Part shown: positions 1 through 10,485 of the stretch, piece by piece
How the letters are laid out: each line of letters opens with the position of its first letter
Position numbering within the stretch: the stretch's first letter is position 1
Assembly: GCA_963681505.1 (NCBI GenBank)
Contig: OY811976.1
Coordinates: 5,632,003-5,696,002, forward strand
From: Eunapius fragilis
Lineage: Eukaryota > Porifera > Demospongiae > Spongillida > Spongillidae
Direction: 5' to 3'
Length of the DNA stretch: 64,000 bases
Translations under genes and position numbers: made by a program
The notes under the pieces: model-generated
Seen by the model: only the letters and a program-made list of their open reading frames with translations
Database searches by the model: none
Told to the model about the DNA's origin: nothing

Positions 1-361
1 TCTGTGTAAGAAACTGGGGTGATAATCTAATTAGCACACGTAAGCAAAGTTTGGCTACTTGTAAACAAATAATGGTCAAAAGCTGATTTTTCAATCACAA
101 CTCCCACCAGTCATGTAACATAAGTTCAAATTTATGTCGTAACTACAACATTAGATTTTCTATATATATGGTTGATTTGGCGTCTTAAGTCCAACTGCTT
201 GGGATGATCGGTTCGGTTTTATGAAAATTTCCAGGATGTTCTCCTGTTCTGGATGTTCGCGGTTTGCTGAAATTCGGACGAATTTAAAATAAAAAAAACA
301 ATACTAGAAGAATATGTTGAACAAAAGTCATTTATGTTTATATTATCCTAAATATCATTGA

Positions 362-541
362 GAATTCAGTCCAATTGAGAGAGTTTGGTGCCATTCCAAA
401 ATGCACACAAGACCTTATGCAAATGGGACAATCATAAGACTGCGGAAAATTGTACCAGAAGGACTTGAAAAGTGTACAAGTGACATGATAAGGAAATTTT
501 TTAGAACTTGTAGGGATTATGAACATGCATATAGAGAAGGA
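362..541 (+). pseudogene. IS630/Tc1-type transposase C-terminal fragment (DDE_3)
   Basis: The frame starting at 362 reads EFSPIERVWCHSKM and continues to a conserved-looking tail with KIVPEGLEK and FFRTCRDYEHAYREG. The motif 'SPIERVW' with the third catalytic acid (E) is typical of the end of the DDE_3 core in IS630/Tc1/mariner transposases. No N-terminal helix-turn-helix and no first or second catalytic Asp were found upstream, so this is only the 3' part of the gene. It lies between the two long inverted arms, as expected for an internally deleted copy. The open frame runs on to a stop at 655, but the residues after ~541 do not look conserved. Confidence 0.7.
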
Positions 542-1153
542 TCTATTGGGAAATATGTTGAAGTTAGAGTAAAAGTGTACAAGTCACACAGAAAAGTAAA
601 TATAGTAGTTAGGCTTATATGTTGCTGTATTTCATTGCAGTATATAGTGGATTGATTCATATATGCATGTAGTTATTCTTCCTTTTAGTTTAATGGATTC
701 TTCAAAGTATGTTGTGTATGCAGTATGTGATTCATGCTATGTTTGAGTAATCCATGTACACGCACATGTAGCCATTTATTGCATGCTATGAAGTTGATAT
801 TGTGAACATGATTCTTTGAGTTATGAAGAATGCTAATACTAAGCACAAATTCATTTAGCGTACAGCGCAAAGATGTGACATTGCACGGTTATGTCAACGT
901 CATTGATTTGAAGAAACTTTGGAAAATGTAAGCCTTTTAGCTTTCCATCTCTTATTGCGTACCTTCGCAAACGCCCTGCATAGTTATAAAAATATATACA
1001 GATACTCCTACCACTTTTTTGCAACAATATGTAAAACTCATTCCTTAAGTCAAACTAAATCGTCCGAATTTCAGCGAACCGCGAACGTCCTGGAAAATTT
1101 CATAAAACCGGGCTGATCTTCCCAAGCAGTTGGACTTAAGATGCCAAATCAAC

Positions 1154-1154
<1 letters not shown>

Positions 1155-1190
<36 letters not shown>
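1155..1190. repeat. (AT)n microsatellite
   Basis: Uninterrupted AT dinucleotide run in the right arm of the inverted-repeat element. The left arm has only a short version at the same place (~162-170), so the run expanded after the arms formed. Confidence 0.9.
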
Positions 1191-1193
<3 letters not shown>

Positions 1194-1343
1194 TCTAATG
1201 TTGTACTTACGACATAAATTACTGTTACATTCCTGATGGGAGGTATGATTGAAAAATAAGCTCTTGACTGTTATTTGTTTACAAGTAGCCCAGTTTTGTT
1301 TACGTGTGCTAATGAAATTAATCCCACAGTTTCTTACACAGAA

Positions 1344-2159
1344 GTGTTTGCTGAATGTGAAAATGTAATTGCCCTGCTTAAAATGATAGGCTGAAAAGAT
1401 ATAAGCCAAACAATGAAAAATTCAGTTTAGGCAGCTTTTCATTTGGAGCTGCTAAACTGCGCAGAGTTGGGGTTGACTGATGTGTTATGTCTGCCGGTTA
1501 AAGCCAAGGTGAGTAAATCAAGAAAGCTGCACCTACATGCATGCCATGCAGGTAGTGTATATGGATATTGGGAGGGAATGTGCTCCTTAGTCCTCCTCAA
1601 GATAAAATCTAACCTTGTTCAGGGGCTTGACAGAGGAAAACCAGCTGCCTTCAATGTAACAGTTGCAGCTGTTCTATCCTCTGTAAAGAGGCACAGTGTG
1701 CATTTTCCATTTTAGGAAGGGCATTGCATGCATGGCAGGTGCTTTGTAGAACTGTAGGTTATATATATTGTGTATGTATGTGTATTTTTGGTGTTTCTTA
1801 TGCATCTATATAATAACTGCACATGTATGACTCATAATTGCTTGAATGGTGGATGTATTGAATTAGTTATTCTACTTAACAGAATGAAAATGACAATTAA
1901 GACTATTTTTGGTCATTATCGTGTGGTTGCTATGGTTGAAAAGTTCTATGACATCCTTTAACATGTCCATTCCTTCGAAAGTGGTCATGTTGGTTACAAA
2001 AACCCCCTGGCAGAAGTATGTTTTATGTGTATTTGTTGTAATTAGCATGTATCACACAAGTCATACAGCACTGTGCATACACAATTAATTAACTTTTTAG
2101 TGTGTATTACAGTAATAATATTATTTATGTCAGTATGTCAGTATTGCACTGTCAAATTT
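1344..2159. other. No recognisable gene
   Basis: Short open frames (for example 1443-1715) show no motif I recognise. GTGAGT at 1509 could be a splice donor, so a host or Ginger-element exon is possible but unsupported. Confidence 0.4.
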
Positions 2160-2949
2160 CAGGTACAGAAAATGTATGGCTGCCTACCTAGAGATGCTGT
2201 GCAGTATTTCTGTAACACATGTTCGATTTGTCAACTTAAACAATCCCAGAATAGTACTGATCCACTTAGACCAATAGTGTCATCAGGTTTTCTAACTCGA
2301 TGCCAGGTAAAGTGATTATGTTATGTCAAGCACTTTACTATTATTCATATGCCTCATTCCTACATATTTAGATTGACCTCATTGATATGAGACATACACC
2401 TAATGGTTCATATCATTACATTGTTCATTACATGGATCATTCATTGGTCTAAGTTCCATATTCTGTGGTCTTTGATGAAAAAATCAGCAGTTGATGTTGC
2501 TGTTGGTCTAGTGAAAAGAGTATTTCCCTATTTGGGCCTTCCCAAGATCCTGCAATCTGACAATGGGAGGGAGTTTGTCAACGAGATTGTGAAAGAAGTT
2601 GTTTGATCATGGCTGGACGTTGTTATAATCAATGGGTGTCCTCGTCACTCGCAGTCACAAGGTATGGTTGAAAAATGTAATCATCTTATCGAAATGCAGA
2701 TTCAGTCAATGAAGGAGTCTGGAGATGTGCAATGGTCCAATTGGTTAGCTCGTATTCAATGTAAGTTGAACTAATTAATTAAATGTTCATGTCACATTCT
2801 ACTGCAGACAATCTTAATCCTCAAGCATGCCGCCCCTATGAAGTGGTTTTTGAGCAACCTCTAAGAACAACTCCATTTGCTGAACTTCCAAAGGGAAAGA
2901 ACCCTTGTATTTTGGAGGAAGATGTTGTAGATCTCACTGCCACTAGTTA
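2160..2949 (+). pseudogene. KRBA2/Ginger-like DDE integrase, spliced and frameshifted
   Basis: Three blocks read as one integrase. Block 1 (2160-2309) has the tail of an H2C2 zinc finger (CNTCSICQLKQS) and ends at a GTAAAG donor. Block 2 (2372-2760) has IDLIDM (first Asp), SDNGRE (second Asp) and SQSQGMVEK (Glu). It ends at GTAAGT and needs frame changes near 2450 and 2605. Block 3 (2811-2949) follows CTGCAG and carries PYEVVFEQPL, the usual 'SPYE..FG' end of this core. The DDE triad is therefore visible but the frame is broken. The closest families I know are the integrase of KRBA2 and Ginger DNA transposons. The Ser/Pro-rich, CXC, C48 and PHD pieces downstream probably belong to the same gene. 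Confidence 0.72.
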
Positions 2950-3125
2950 GGACACCATATAATATCCTATACCATTTCTATCGAGTGCTTCATATCAACT
3001 AGCGCATAGAAGCAATTTAAACAGTCAGTACATAATATGCATAAAACACAATTGAGCTAGGCGATCAATTGTATACTGGTACATGAACATGGCTTTCCTG
3101 AATAACTATATGTTCATCTACTACA

Positions 3126-3560
3126 GGTGATGATGAAAACGCTGCTTCTCCTCACTCATCTCCTCAAATGTTACCACCATCAAGAAGTCCCTTATCAAGC
3201 CCAGAAGTTCAATCACCAGTTTCAAGTCTGCAACTTGCATCTTCACCTTCAGCTCTGCCGTCATCACCTCTGTGTCATCAGTTCCCCGCTCAGTCACCAA
3301 TTTCTGATATACAAGTATCTGCAACCATATAAGGTTTGACTTATGTAAAAAATGCTGTTGCCATTTTATCACACCATTGTAGGGATGCCAGATGTTTTAC
3401 AGTTCCTGTACTCAATTCTTTGCCTCATTCAACTCCACCTTCAAAGATTTCATTGTCTTCTGCATCTCCTGATGAAGTTTATCACTTCCAAGTCAATCTT
3501 CAGTCTCACATTCAGATTCTCCAGTTATAAGGTTTGTCGTGCATGACTACATAATATGTT
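3126..3560 (+). pseudogene. Ser/Pro-rich linker exons of the Ginger-like gene
   Basis: After an AG at 3125 the frame is rich in Ser and Pro (SPHSSPQMLPPSRSPLSSP) up to about 3331. A second Ser/Pro-rich block spans about 3380-3480. Low complexity and flanking GT/AG dinucleotides suggest disordered linker exons between the integrase and the Cys-rich domain. No catalytic motif is present. The assignment rests on position only. Confidence 0.4.
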
Positions 3561-3917
3561 GCATAGTAGATATAACCTTTCAGTGAACCAAAAGTGACAT
3601 CACCATCGGCTACACGAACAACCAGCATCCGTCATCTAAAGATTAGAGAAGCCGACAATGAGTATTGAAAAAATGCAGAATGAATGAAGATCCAGTATGC
3701 CAAGTGCAAACGTCATCAAATCAAAACGTATTCTGCAGGAGAAAGTGTCACAGTAAGGATACCCAGAAATGAATGATCGTCAACTGATACGCCTCGCTTG
3801 CTGTTCTATATTTTGGAGGCTAAGAATGATCATTACCGCCTTCAGTGAGTTTTATTTGTCTGTGTTTGTCTATTCTTAAACTTTCTATCTACATCTACAA
3901 TTACGTCTGACTTCTGT

Positions 3918-4370
3918 ATGAATAGGTGTGAAATTGGAATTATATCAACTTGTTATCCAAGTGGTGAGCTAATCCTATACACTGGGAATGTCCCTTTCAA
4001 GTATAGTGCAGACAGTTCTAAGCTACCTACCTTAAGCCTTAGGGAAGCTGCTAGAACCAAAAAGGACCAGTTGAAATGCAATTGTACAAAAGGATGCAAG
4101 AACAGGCATTGTCCTTGTAAAGGATCTGGAGGTTATTGTACAAGTCACTGCCATCCAAAGCGTGCTTGTACAAATAAGGAGTGCCGTGAAACAGCTGATG
4201 GGGATGAGGAGTGCAGAGTAACTGGGGCTGATGATTGTGATGATATAAATGAGTTGAAGGTAAAGAACAGAAAGCGTGTCAAAACTGCCAAGCACAAGAC
4301 CAAAGCCACAATGATCAAATCAGTTCAAAGTGGGGATTGGCTTGATGATATGCACATGGATGCAGGCAGC
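3918..4370 (+). pseudogene. Cys-rich CXC (tesmin/CRC-like) domain and start of the WLDD segment
   Basis: The frame contains KCNCTKGCKNRHCPCKG, then CTSHCHPKRACTNKEC. The CxCxxxCxxxxCxC spacing resembles tesmin/TSO1 CRC or SET-associated CXC zinc-binding repeats, which bind DNA. A basic stretch (KVKNRKRVKTAKHKTK) follows, then SGDWLDDMHMDA. A similar WLDD segment recurs before the protease in the second Ginger-like gene (10,486). A frame change soon after 4355 is needed to continue (LLSSQFPSLCGLYSTLL), so the copy is broken. I know of similar CXC-C48-PHD arrangements in invertebrate transposon proteins but cannot confirm a named family here. Confidence 0.6.
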
Positions 4371-4459
4371 ATCATCACTTTTATCCTCCCAATTTCCTTC
4401 CTTGTGTGGTTTGTATAGCACATTGCTATAGGGCAGAACTTATCATTTCTTGTTACATG

Positions 4460-4750
4460 AGAGTCCTTCATTCAAATACTTAATGCAGGAGGGAACCATT
4501 GGATTACAGTTCAGCACACTCAGTCCTATTCTGTTAATGTGTTTGACAGCAAATTCTCTACAATACCTATGGATGTAAAGATGCAAATCGCTGCTTTGTT
4601 GTGCTGTAGCAGCTCACTGATTACAACAAGATTTCCTAAAACTCAACGTCAGATTGGATCATCAGACTGTGGAGTATTTGCAATAGCATTTGCTACTGAT
4701 TTGGCATTTGGATTGAACCCAGCAAGTCATCACTATGAGCAGGATATGTA
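4460..4750 (+). pseudogene. Ulp1-like C48 cysteine protease domain
   Basis: One frame reads FIQILNAGGNHWITVQ, then VNVFDSKF, then KTQRQIGSSDCGVFAIAFA. These give the His of 'HW', the Asp, the Gln of the oxyanion hole and the Cys of 'DCG' in the right order and spacing for Ulp1/SENP-type (C48) proteases, so the triad is complete. The frame stays open to about 4750. Such domains occur as accessory parts of several eukaryotic DNA transposons. Whether this one removes SUMO or ubiquitin, or only binds it, is unknown. The upstream frame is broken, so this copy is probably not expressed as one protein. Confidence 0.75.
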
Positions 4751-4822
4751 AGTTAAGACCACATTTCATAGAATGTTTGAAATGACACCCTTCCCTTAAA
4801 AAAAAATCCAACCAGGAAAGCC

Positions 4823-4960
4823 TAAGAAAGAGTATTTGTATGTATACTGTCACTGCCGCATGCCAGATGATGGTGAGGAATGGATGGCCCAGTGCACTGG
4901 TACGAGTCATGTAAAAACATTCCCCAAGCAGTATTTAAAGATGATAGTTATGACTGGAAA
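4823..4960 (+). pseudogene. Degenerate PHD-like finger
   Basis: After a probable intron the frame reads YLYVYCHCRMPDDGEEWMAQC. This matches the first half of a PHD finger (CxC, acidic-Met segment, W/M-x2-C). The expected C-x2-C, W-[YF]-H and later Cys are lost (CTGTSHVKTF). The better preserved counterpart is at 10,970-11,086. It belongs after the C48 domain, as in the second element. Confidence 0.5.
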
Positions 4961-5241
4961 TGTAAGTGTGCATTGCTAGGGAGAAACAGTCTGCTTGGTT
5001 GATAAGCGCCCTTCATACACAAGGTTGTTCTCTTACAATTGTCATGGTTGCGATTCAGTTTATAAATGGACCATATTTGATACAAGTGAATGTGTGCATG
5101 TATTGCACAGTAAAGTACTAATATACTAATATCTGGGCAGAATGGGCAACTATCTTTCTTAGGACTTCATACGTATAGGAATTATGCATTTATTAGAAAG
5201 TAAATTGAAGGTAACTGAGACCATTCACTAATAAGAGCATG

Positions 5242-5266
5242 CCCCCCCCCCCCCCCCCCACCCCCC
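5242..5266. repeat. Poly-C run (18 C, A, 6 C)
   Basis: Direct reading. This is one of several very long G/C homopolymers in the window, and its length is likely to be unreliable in sequencing. Confidence 0.95.
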
Positions 5267-5369
5267 TGATATATATTATATTGCTACTAGGTTGTAGAAC
5301 TTCACGAATCATAAATTGCGCATGTTGCGCAATTAATAAACGGACCGTGCATATTACGATTCACAGTTT

Positions 5370-5395
5370 GCGCAACAATTTATAAATTGTTGCGC
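5370..5395. repeat. Perfect 26-bp palindrome
   Basis: GCGCAACAATTTA is followed directly by its reverse complement. Several related half-sites (TGCGCA, AATTTATAAATT) lie at 5315-5460, just upstream of the Gypsy remnant. The role is unknown. It could be a relic MITE end. Confidence 0.9.
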
Positions 5396-5463
5396 ACTAT
5401 GTGGATTCACATAATGCGCAGCGTAATTTATAAATTGCACAAATTCACAATTTGCGCCTAACA

Positions 5464-6674
5464 GAACTAGATGAGATGCAGCAGAGCGGAATTATCGAGA
5501 CCTCCAGAAGTGATTGGGCCTTTCCTATTGTGCTGGTGAAGAAAAAGGATGGAGCCATAGGAATGTGTGGACTATCGGTGACTAAATACCATATCCAGAG
5601 TGGAGGTATATCCGATGCCTAGAATTGACGGATTTAATAGACCTGCTGGGGAAAGCGAAGTACATCACTATGTTGGATCTCACGAAAGGGTATTGGCAGA
5701 TGCCAGTAGCTAAAGCAGATCACTACAAGACGGCATTCGTCCCACCATTCGGTTTGTTCCAGTTTCGTGTCCTCTCTTTTGGCCTAAGTGGGGCCCCAGC
5801 GTCTTTCCAGCGGTTGATGGACAACTTAGTACGAGAATGTGAAGGATATGCAGCAGCTTATTTGGACGATATGTTAATCTATAGTAACACTTTTGAGGAG
5901 TTTAAATGAATTGGTGATGTAGGGTTGACAGTCAAGGTCGGAAAGTGTCAGTTTGCAATGCCTAGATGTGTGTATCTTGGACATGTGGTCGGTAATGGGA
6001 GGTGCAGCCTGAGTAAGCTAAGCCGACAGCAGTCGAGAAGTTCCCATAACCAGAGACGAAGCGTCAGATGCAAGGTTTTCTGGGACTTGCGGGATACTAC
6101 AGACGATTTATACCTGACTACTCCTCTATTGCAGCTCCCTTCACTGACTTAACAAGGAAGTCAGCCCTGAACATCGTGGTATGGGGAAAGGAATGTGAAG
6201 ATGCATTCAGATGGTTGAAGGGGCTCTTGTGCTCAAAGCCCATATTGAGGAGTCCAGATTTTGACAAAGAGTTCATCCTGCAGACAGATGCGTCAGACAG
6301 GGGAATAGGGGCAGTTTTGAGCCAGATTGGAAGATGGGCAAGATCACCCAGTGGGATACTTTAGTAAGAAGTTGCTACCTAGAGAAGAGTGCTACTCCAC
6401 TGTGGAGAAGGAGTGTTTAGCGATATGACTTGCAGTGGAGGCATTCAGAGTATACCTGCTTGGCAGACCTTTCGTAGTTCAAACGGATCACCGATTCATA
6501 AAATGGTTAGAGTGGCTGAAGGAGACCAACCCAAGGTTGTGCAGATGGAGCCTGGCAATGCAATCCTACTGTTTTAAAGTAGTGCATTGTGCAGGGAGTG
6601 CCAAACAGAATGCTGATTCTCTTTTCCGAATTGCAACAAACGAGTTGTTGCTGGAGAGGGGCAATGGAGTGTGA
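5464..6674 (+). pseudogene. pol: Gypsy reverse transcriptase-RNase H remnant (Gypsy-A)
   Basis: Frames in series encode RT and RNase H. LDEMQQSGIIE and SDWAFPIVLVKKKDG (5468-5560) are the start of RT. 5625-5909 carries DLTKGYWQMPV, FGLSGAPASFQRLM and YLDDML, the RT active box. 6068-6364 has GFLGLAGYYRRF and LQTDASDRGIGAVL, the first RNase H Asp. 6435-6674 continues RNase H to NADSLFRI. At least four frame breaks and a stop at 5909 make it non-functional. The integrase is absent, since the next sequence is a 78-bp tandem repeat and a TATA motif. The usual family size is over 1,000 residues, so this is about a third of pol. Confidence 0.85.
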
Positions 6675-6714
6675 CAGATCGGTAACCTGTCAAAAGCCTG
6701 ACCGGTGCCATTCA

Positions 6715-6870
6715 GGAGTTTGAACTATAATGTGTTGTAGGTACGAACTTTAGGTTAATTAGTCACGTGTTTGTTGTTGACGGTGTGGGTATGGAGTTTG
6801 AACTGTAATGTGTTGTAGGTACGAACTTTAGATTAATTAGTCAAGTATTTGTTGTTGACGGTGTGGGTAT
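6715..6870. repeat. Two tandem 78-bp units, possible duplicated U3 of an LTR
   Basis: GGAGTTTGAACT..TGTGGGTAT occurs at 6715-6792 and again at 6793-6870, differing at only a few sites. TATAAATGCG follows immediately (~6870), looking like a TATA box. The position right after a Gypsy pol remnant suggests a 3' LTR with a duplicated enhancer segment. No second LTR was found to prove it. Confidence 0.6.
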
Positions 6871-7471
6871 ATAAATGCGTATTGGGCATTAAAATTGAGT
6901 TCTCCCAGACAAGTAACTACATGGAGGGGTTAAGCGGTGGCAATCTATATGTTAGGTTGCGGAGTGCGGGCAGCTTAGTTCAAGCAGAACTACAGGTCCA
7001 TCACACTCACCTTTCGTCATACCCTTTTAGCTACCAAGAAATTATACATTGCATTACTCACATTTTGACATGGTGCGCACACTTCAGAATCGCTCAGTTG
7101 GGTATTAATTAATATTCGGTTTATGGGGACCTGGCATTGTTATTATATACCCGCAATTCTTGGCGGGATGATACAGCTGCTGGAAAAGAACGATCCATGC
7201 GGACCTATTCGAGATATCTACTCTGCAAGTCAGTTATATACCATAGGAGAACATGGCAGACATTGGGTATTTGATGAAGACCAAAAAAGAGTGACGGAGG
7301 CTTGCCAAGACGATAAACTAGGTAATCGCTCACCCGTATGTAAAACACTAGTAAACACATTGGCACATATTATATTCCATGATCAGGCACAGGCCATTTC
7401 GGCAGGTATAAAACATTAAAGAAGAAGGCATATTCTCGTTTCTACTGGCATGACATGACGAACGACATTAA

Positions 7472-7946
7472 TGTCTAATGTCCTGGGCGTACCCCGCGGT
7501 GCACGTTTGTACACCGCGGGGTACGCAAAACAAAGTTTTTTGCATTCCGCCGTTTCAGCATTCTAATGAAATTTGACTGTTATGCCACGTTGTATAAGTC
7601 CTTATCAGTTTGGGCTGAAGCTTTGAAGGCCTAGTACCTTTCGCTGCTGATACAACAAGTCGCCACAGCGGAGGTACACTGTACGGCGAGTGTACGCGGT
7701 AATTGAAAAATAATAATAACGTACATACCGGAAGTTTCGCGTACCTCCGCTGTGACAAGTTGCCGTAAGAGCAGCGAACGGTATTAGGCCTTCAATGCTT
7801 CGGCCCAGGCAGATAAGAACTTATACAACGTGGCATAACAGTCAAACTTCACTAGAATGCTGAAACGGCGGAATGCAAAAATCTTTGTTTTGCGTACACC
7901 GCGGTGTACAAACGTGCACCGCGGGGTACGCCCAGGACATTAGACA
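7472..7946. mobile_element. 475-bp MITE with long inverted termini and TTAA target duplication
   Basis: The element starts TGTCTAATGTCCTGGGCG and ends with the complement CGCCCAGGACATTAGACA. Imperfect pairing extends inward for most of its length (CCGCGGTGCACGTTTGTACA near both ends). TTAA flanks it at 7468-7471 and 7947-7950. Removing the element and one TTAA gives GACATTAAAGAACATG, which restores the integrase reading frame across the gap. This fixes the boundaries. TTAA duplications are known for piggyBac and Kolobok transposons; which of the two supplied the transposase cannot be told. There is no coding capacity. Confidence 0.92.
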
Positions 7947-8746
7947 TTAAAGAACATGTAAAAATGTGTGATACATGTCAGCGAACAAATAGGAAGTTAC
8001 GCAAGGCCTCGGAAGAGATACATCCCATTCCAGTGAGGTCTGATGTTTGGTATCAAGTTGGGATTGATCTTGTTAAACCATTGACACTGACATGTAATAA
8101 TAACAGGGGCTAATCAATCATGTCATTTACAACTGAAGTGTATAAAAACAAGATTTGTAGCAATGCTTGTAGTTCTAATCTTTTTTATCACATGAAAAAA
8201 ATGCGCAAATTTGACATTAAGAAAGTGCATTTGAATATTGCTATAAACAACATAAGTATTGTGTATGCTTACTTTGATGATTATAACAGTACTGATATGA
8301 AATTTTTTTGCTTTTCTCATTAATAATGGTTCTTTTTTCTCACATTGCCATTATGTGACCTTCTGTAACATTAGTAACATGCACAGACTATTTTTCAAAA
8401 TGGCCTGAAGCACAAGCTCTTCCATCAAAATGTGCTGAAGGGATAGAAACGTTTATTTATTCCCTGATTGCTAGGTTCGGCTGCTTCAGTGTATGTATTT
8501 CAGATCAGGGTCGTGAGTTTGTGAATTCACTAAATGAGAAGCTTTTCTTACTGACGGGAACTGAGCACTGCAAGTGCATACCACCCTCAAACCAATGGAC
8601 TAGATGACAGGCTGAATCAAACTGTGACAAAGTCACTTGTTATTGTTAAATATATTAACTCTGATCAAAATGACTGGGATGAAAACTTGGAATTTGTTCT
8701 TTTCTCATATCGTACAAGTGTTCATGCTACTACTAAATACACACCA

Positions 8747-9069
8747 TGTAGTGATTGCTGTTATAGGTATAATAGAAGTGTGGGTGTAAATTGTTAGATG
8801 TCTGGACTTAATGCAGCCAGACTGTATGTCCCTGATTGCATAGGAGCTTCTAGAAGCATCTTCGCACGTGATGGACCGGCACTATTAAAAGCTGTGACAA
8901 CCGAGGCAGAGAGAGAAGCATTGTGGGAACTTGGCAAGCAGTGGTTGCATGCTGAGTGTGTGCTTTATGTTTTGTGTGTACCGCTGTGATTTGGCTATCT
9001 GAGAATCTTTCCAACTCGGGGTTCTGTCGCAGCGCGTGCGTGGCCATAGTCTCAATCACAGTTGCTACA
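8747..9069 (+). mobile_element. Gypsy LTR (323 bp) with CACCA target duplication, solo-LTR configuration
   Basis: The LTR begins TGTAGTGATTG and ends GTTGCTACA, so TGTAG/CTACA are its inverted tips. CACCA occurs at 8742-8746 and 9070-9074. It interrupts the Ginger integrase in ..AAATACACACCA/TTATTTCTG. The identical LTR at 18,186-18,508 closes a Gypsy pol gene, which identifies the family. The flank on each side is integrase sequence, so here there is an LTR only, with no internal region. Confidence 0.92.
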
Positions 9070-10485
9070 CACCATTATTTCTGATGTATGGTAGAGAAGC
9101 AGTATTACCAATCCAGCTGCAGACTGGAAATGTGGAAAACGATCATACATTAGTTAAAATCACTGACATTGACAGTGAAGCTCAGAAGTATGCTACGCAG
9201 CGAGATATGACATGCACTGAGGCTATTATGAAAGTTGCATCTAACATTCTGCATGCTCAAACTAAACAAAAGCTTTACTATGACCGCAAGCATACACAAG
9301 CAGAATTTCAACTAGGAAACCAAGTACTTTTAAGAAACATGAGAAAACTGTCTCAAAAAGGAGGGAAAATGGACAAAGAGTGGACAGGCCCTTTTACTAT
9401 AGCTGAAGTGTGTGGTAAGGGGTTATATTCATTAAAGTATGCACATGGTAAAGTTTTAAAAACGAAATGTAACTCAATCCAGTTTAAAATATATTTAAAA
9501 AGGCAAGGTCATGCAGCTGCTAGTGATGAGGACATTGCAAGCAAAATTGAACTGGATGGGACCAATCCTCACAATGAAGAAATTGCAAGCAAAGAGAGAT
9601 CAGATGTGACTGATTCTCACAATGAAAAAAACTGTAATGGGAATGAAATGTCTACTCATGGTATACTTAATGAGCAGATGTTTTCACCACGTTTTTTTCA
9701 ATTATGGCGAACAGGTGCAGATGAACTTGCATTTAAAGCAGCAGAAGATGAAGACTTTGATGTAAGTTATTCAACCGTATACTTAAATATTGCACCCATG
9801 TATACTCTGAAGTATAACAAACTTACTTTTTTTTTAGATAACAGGATTAAAAATAGAAGCTGGTGAATATGCCCTTAACAAGGATCTTATTGTGGAACAC
9901 TGGCTGACTCATCGTGCATATAAAGAAGCACCATTGAGAGACATCTGCGGAAGGCAATTTATAATAATGAATGACAAACTTTCTGAAGAGTTTGACCACT
10001 TCAGGAAACATGCCATTGATGCTTATTTCTATCCAGAGGAAGCTATTCAACTTCTGGAGTAATAGTTCAAATCCAGTGGCATTAGTATTAAGACAATTGT
10101 AAATATGACAAAACATACTTACTAATGTCTTGATACATTCTGTCAATGGATTTTGGGCACAAGAAAGATGTGTAATGAAGATGGTGTAGTCCTTGACAGC
10201 ATGCACTTACAGTAAGCCAGATTTGGGTGTCTGTGCCTCTGCTTCACTAATTATTGGCATCTCTCAACCTAAAAATTTGTCAGTAAATGAAGCAAAAAAA
10301 AGCATGATTGCTTGCAATGAAAAGTGAAACAGATAAAGAAAAGCAGAAAGGTTGCTTGCGATGAAGCTGATAAAGAAAAGCAGAAAGGTTAGAACACAAG
10401 GTTTATCAAACCTACGTCACCGATGGTTGGAGGTGGGAAATGTTATACTGTATGAACACAGATGCATTCTTGAGAGTGACAAGAA

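Larger units (their letters stand above)
1..1343. mobile_element. Non-autonomous Tc1/mariner-IS630-like element with ~290-bp inverted arms
   Basis: The first ~290 bases reappear in reverse complement at ~1056-1343. The left arm opens with TCTGTGTAAGAAACTG and the right arm ends with CAGTTTCTTACACAGA. Inner parts also pair, for example TCTTAAGTCCAACTGCTTGG near 181 against its complement near 1120-1140. The arms differ by scattered substitutions and by an (AT)n expansion in the right arm. The interior holds a transposase C-terminal fragment. The left end may continue before the window, so the true terminus and target duplication cannot be read. The fold-back shape and the DDE_3 fragment suggest a Tc1/mariner-IS630 deletion derivative. 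The superfamily assignment is inferred from that fragment. Confidence 0.7.
7123..10062 (+). pseudogene. Ginger1/GIN1-like integrase gene, interrupted by a MITE and a solo LTR
   Basis: Pieces in order: N-terminal frame 7123-7419, then a frame shift into KTLKKKAYSRFYWHDMTNDI (to 7470). A MITE follows (7472-7946). The zinc-finger end KEHVKMCDTCQR resumes at 7951. The core has TDYFSKWPEAQ and SDQGREFVNS (~8375-8560), a frame shift, then YHPQTNGLDDRLNQT and VLFSYRTSVHATT up to 8746. A solo LTR follows (8747-9069). 9070-9761 gives PLFLMYGREAVLPIQL and a long Lys-rich tail. A 76-bp GT-AG intron (9762-9837) precedes a last exon ending at TAA 10,060-10,062. The glutamate position reads Asp (LDDRLNQ), so catalysis is doubtful. 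PLFLMYGRE is characteristic of GIN1 and Ginger1 integrases. The C48 and PHD parts downstream are probably the same transcription unit or element. Confidence 0.78.

Noticed and set aside
1443-1961. Frames of 63-90 aa as host exons
   Set aside because: No conserved motif. A single GTGAGT is not enough.
8742-9074. LTR frames (8798-8989 and 8850-9059) as small proteins
   Set aside because: They lie wholly inside the LTR and recur only because the LTR is duplicated.
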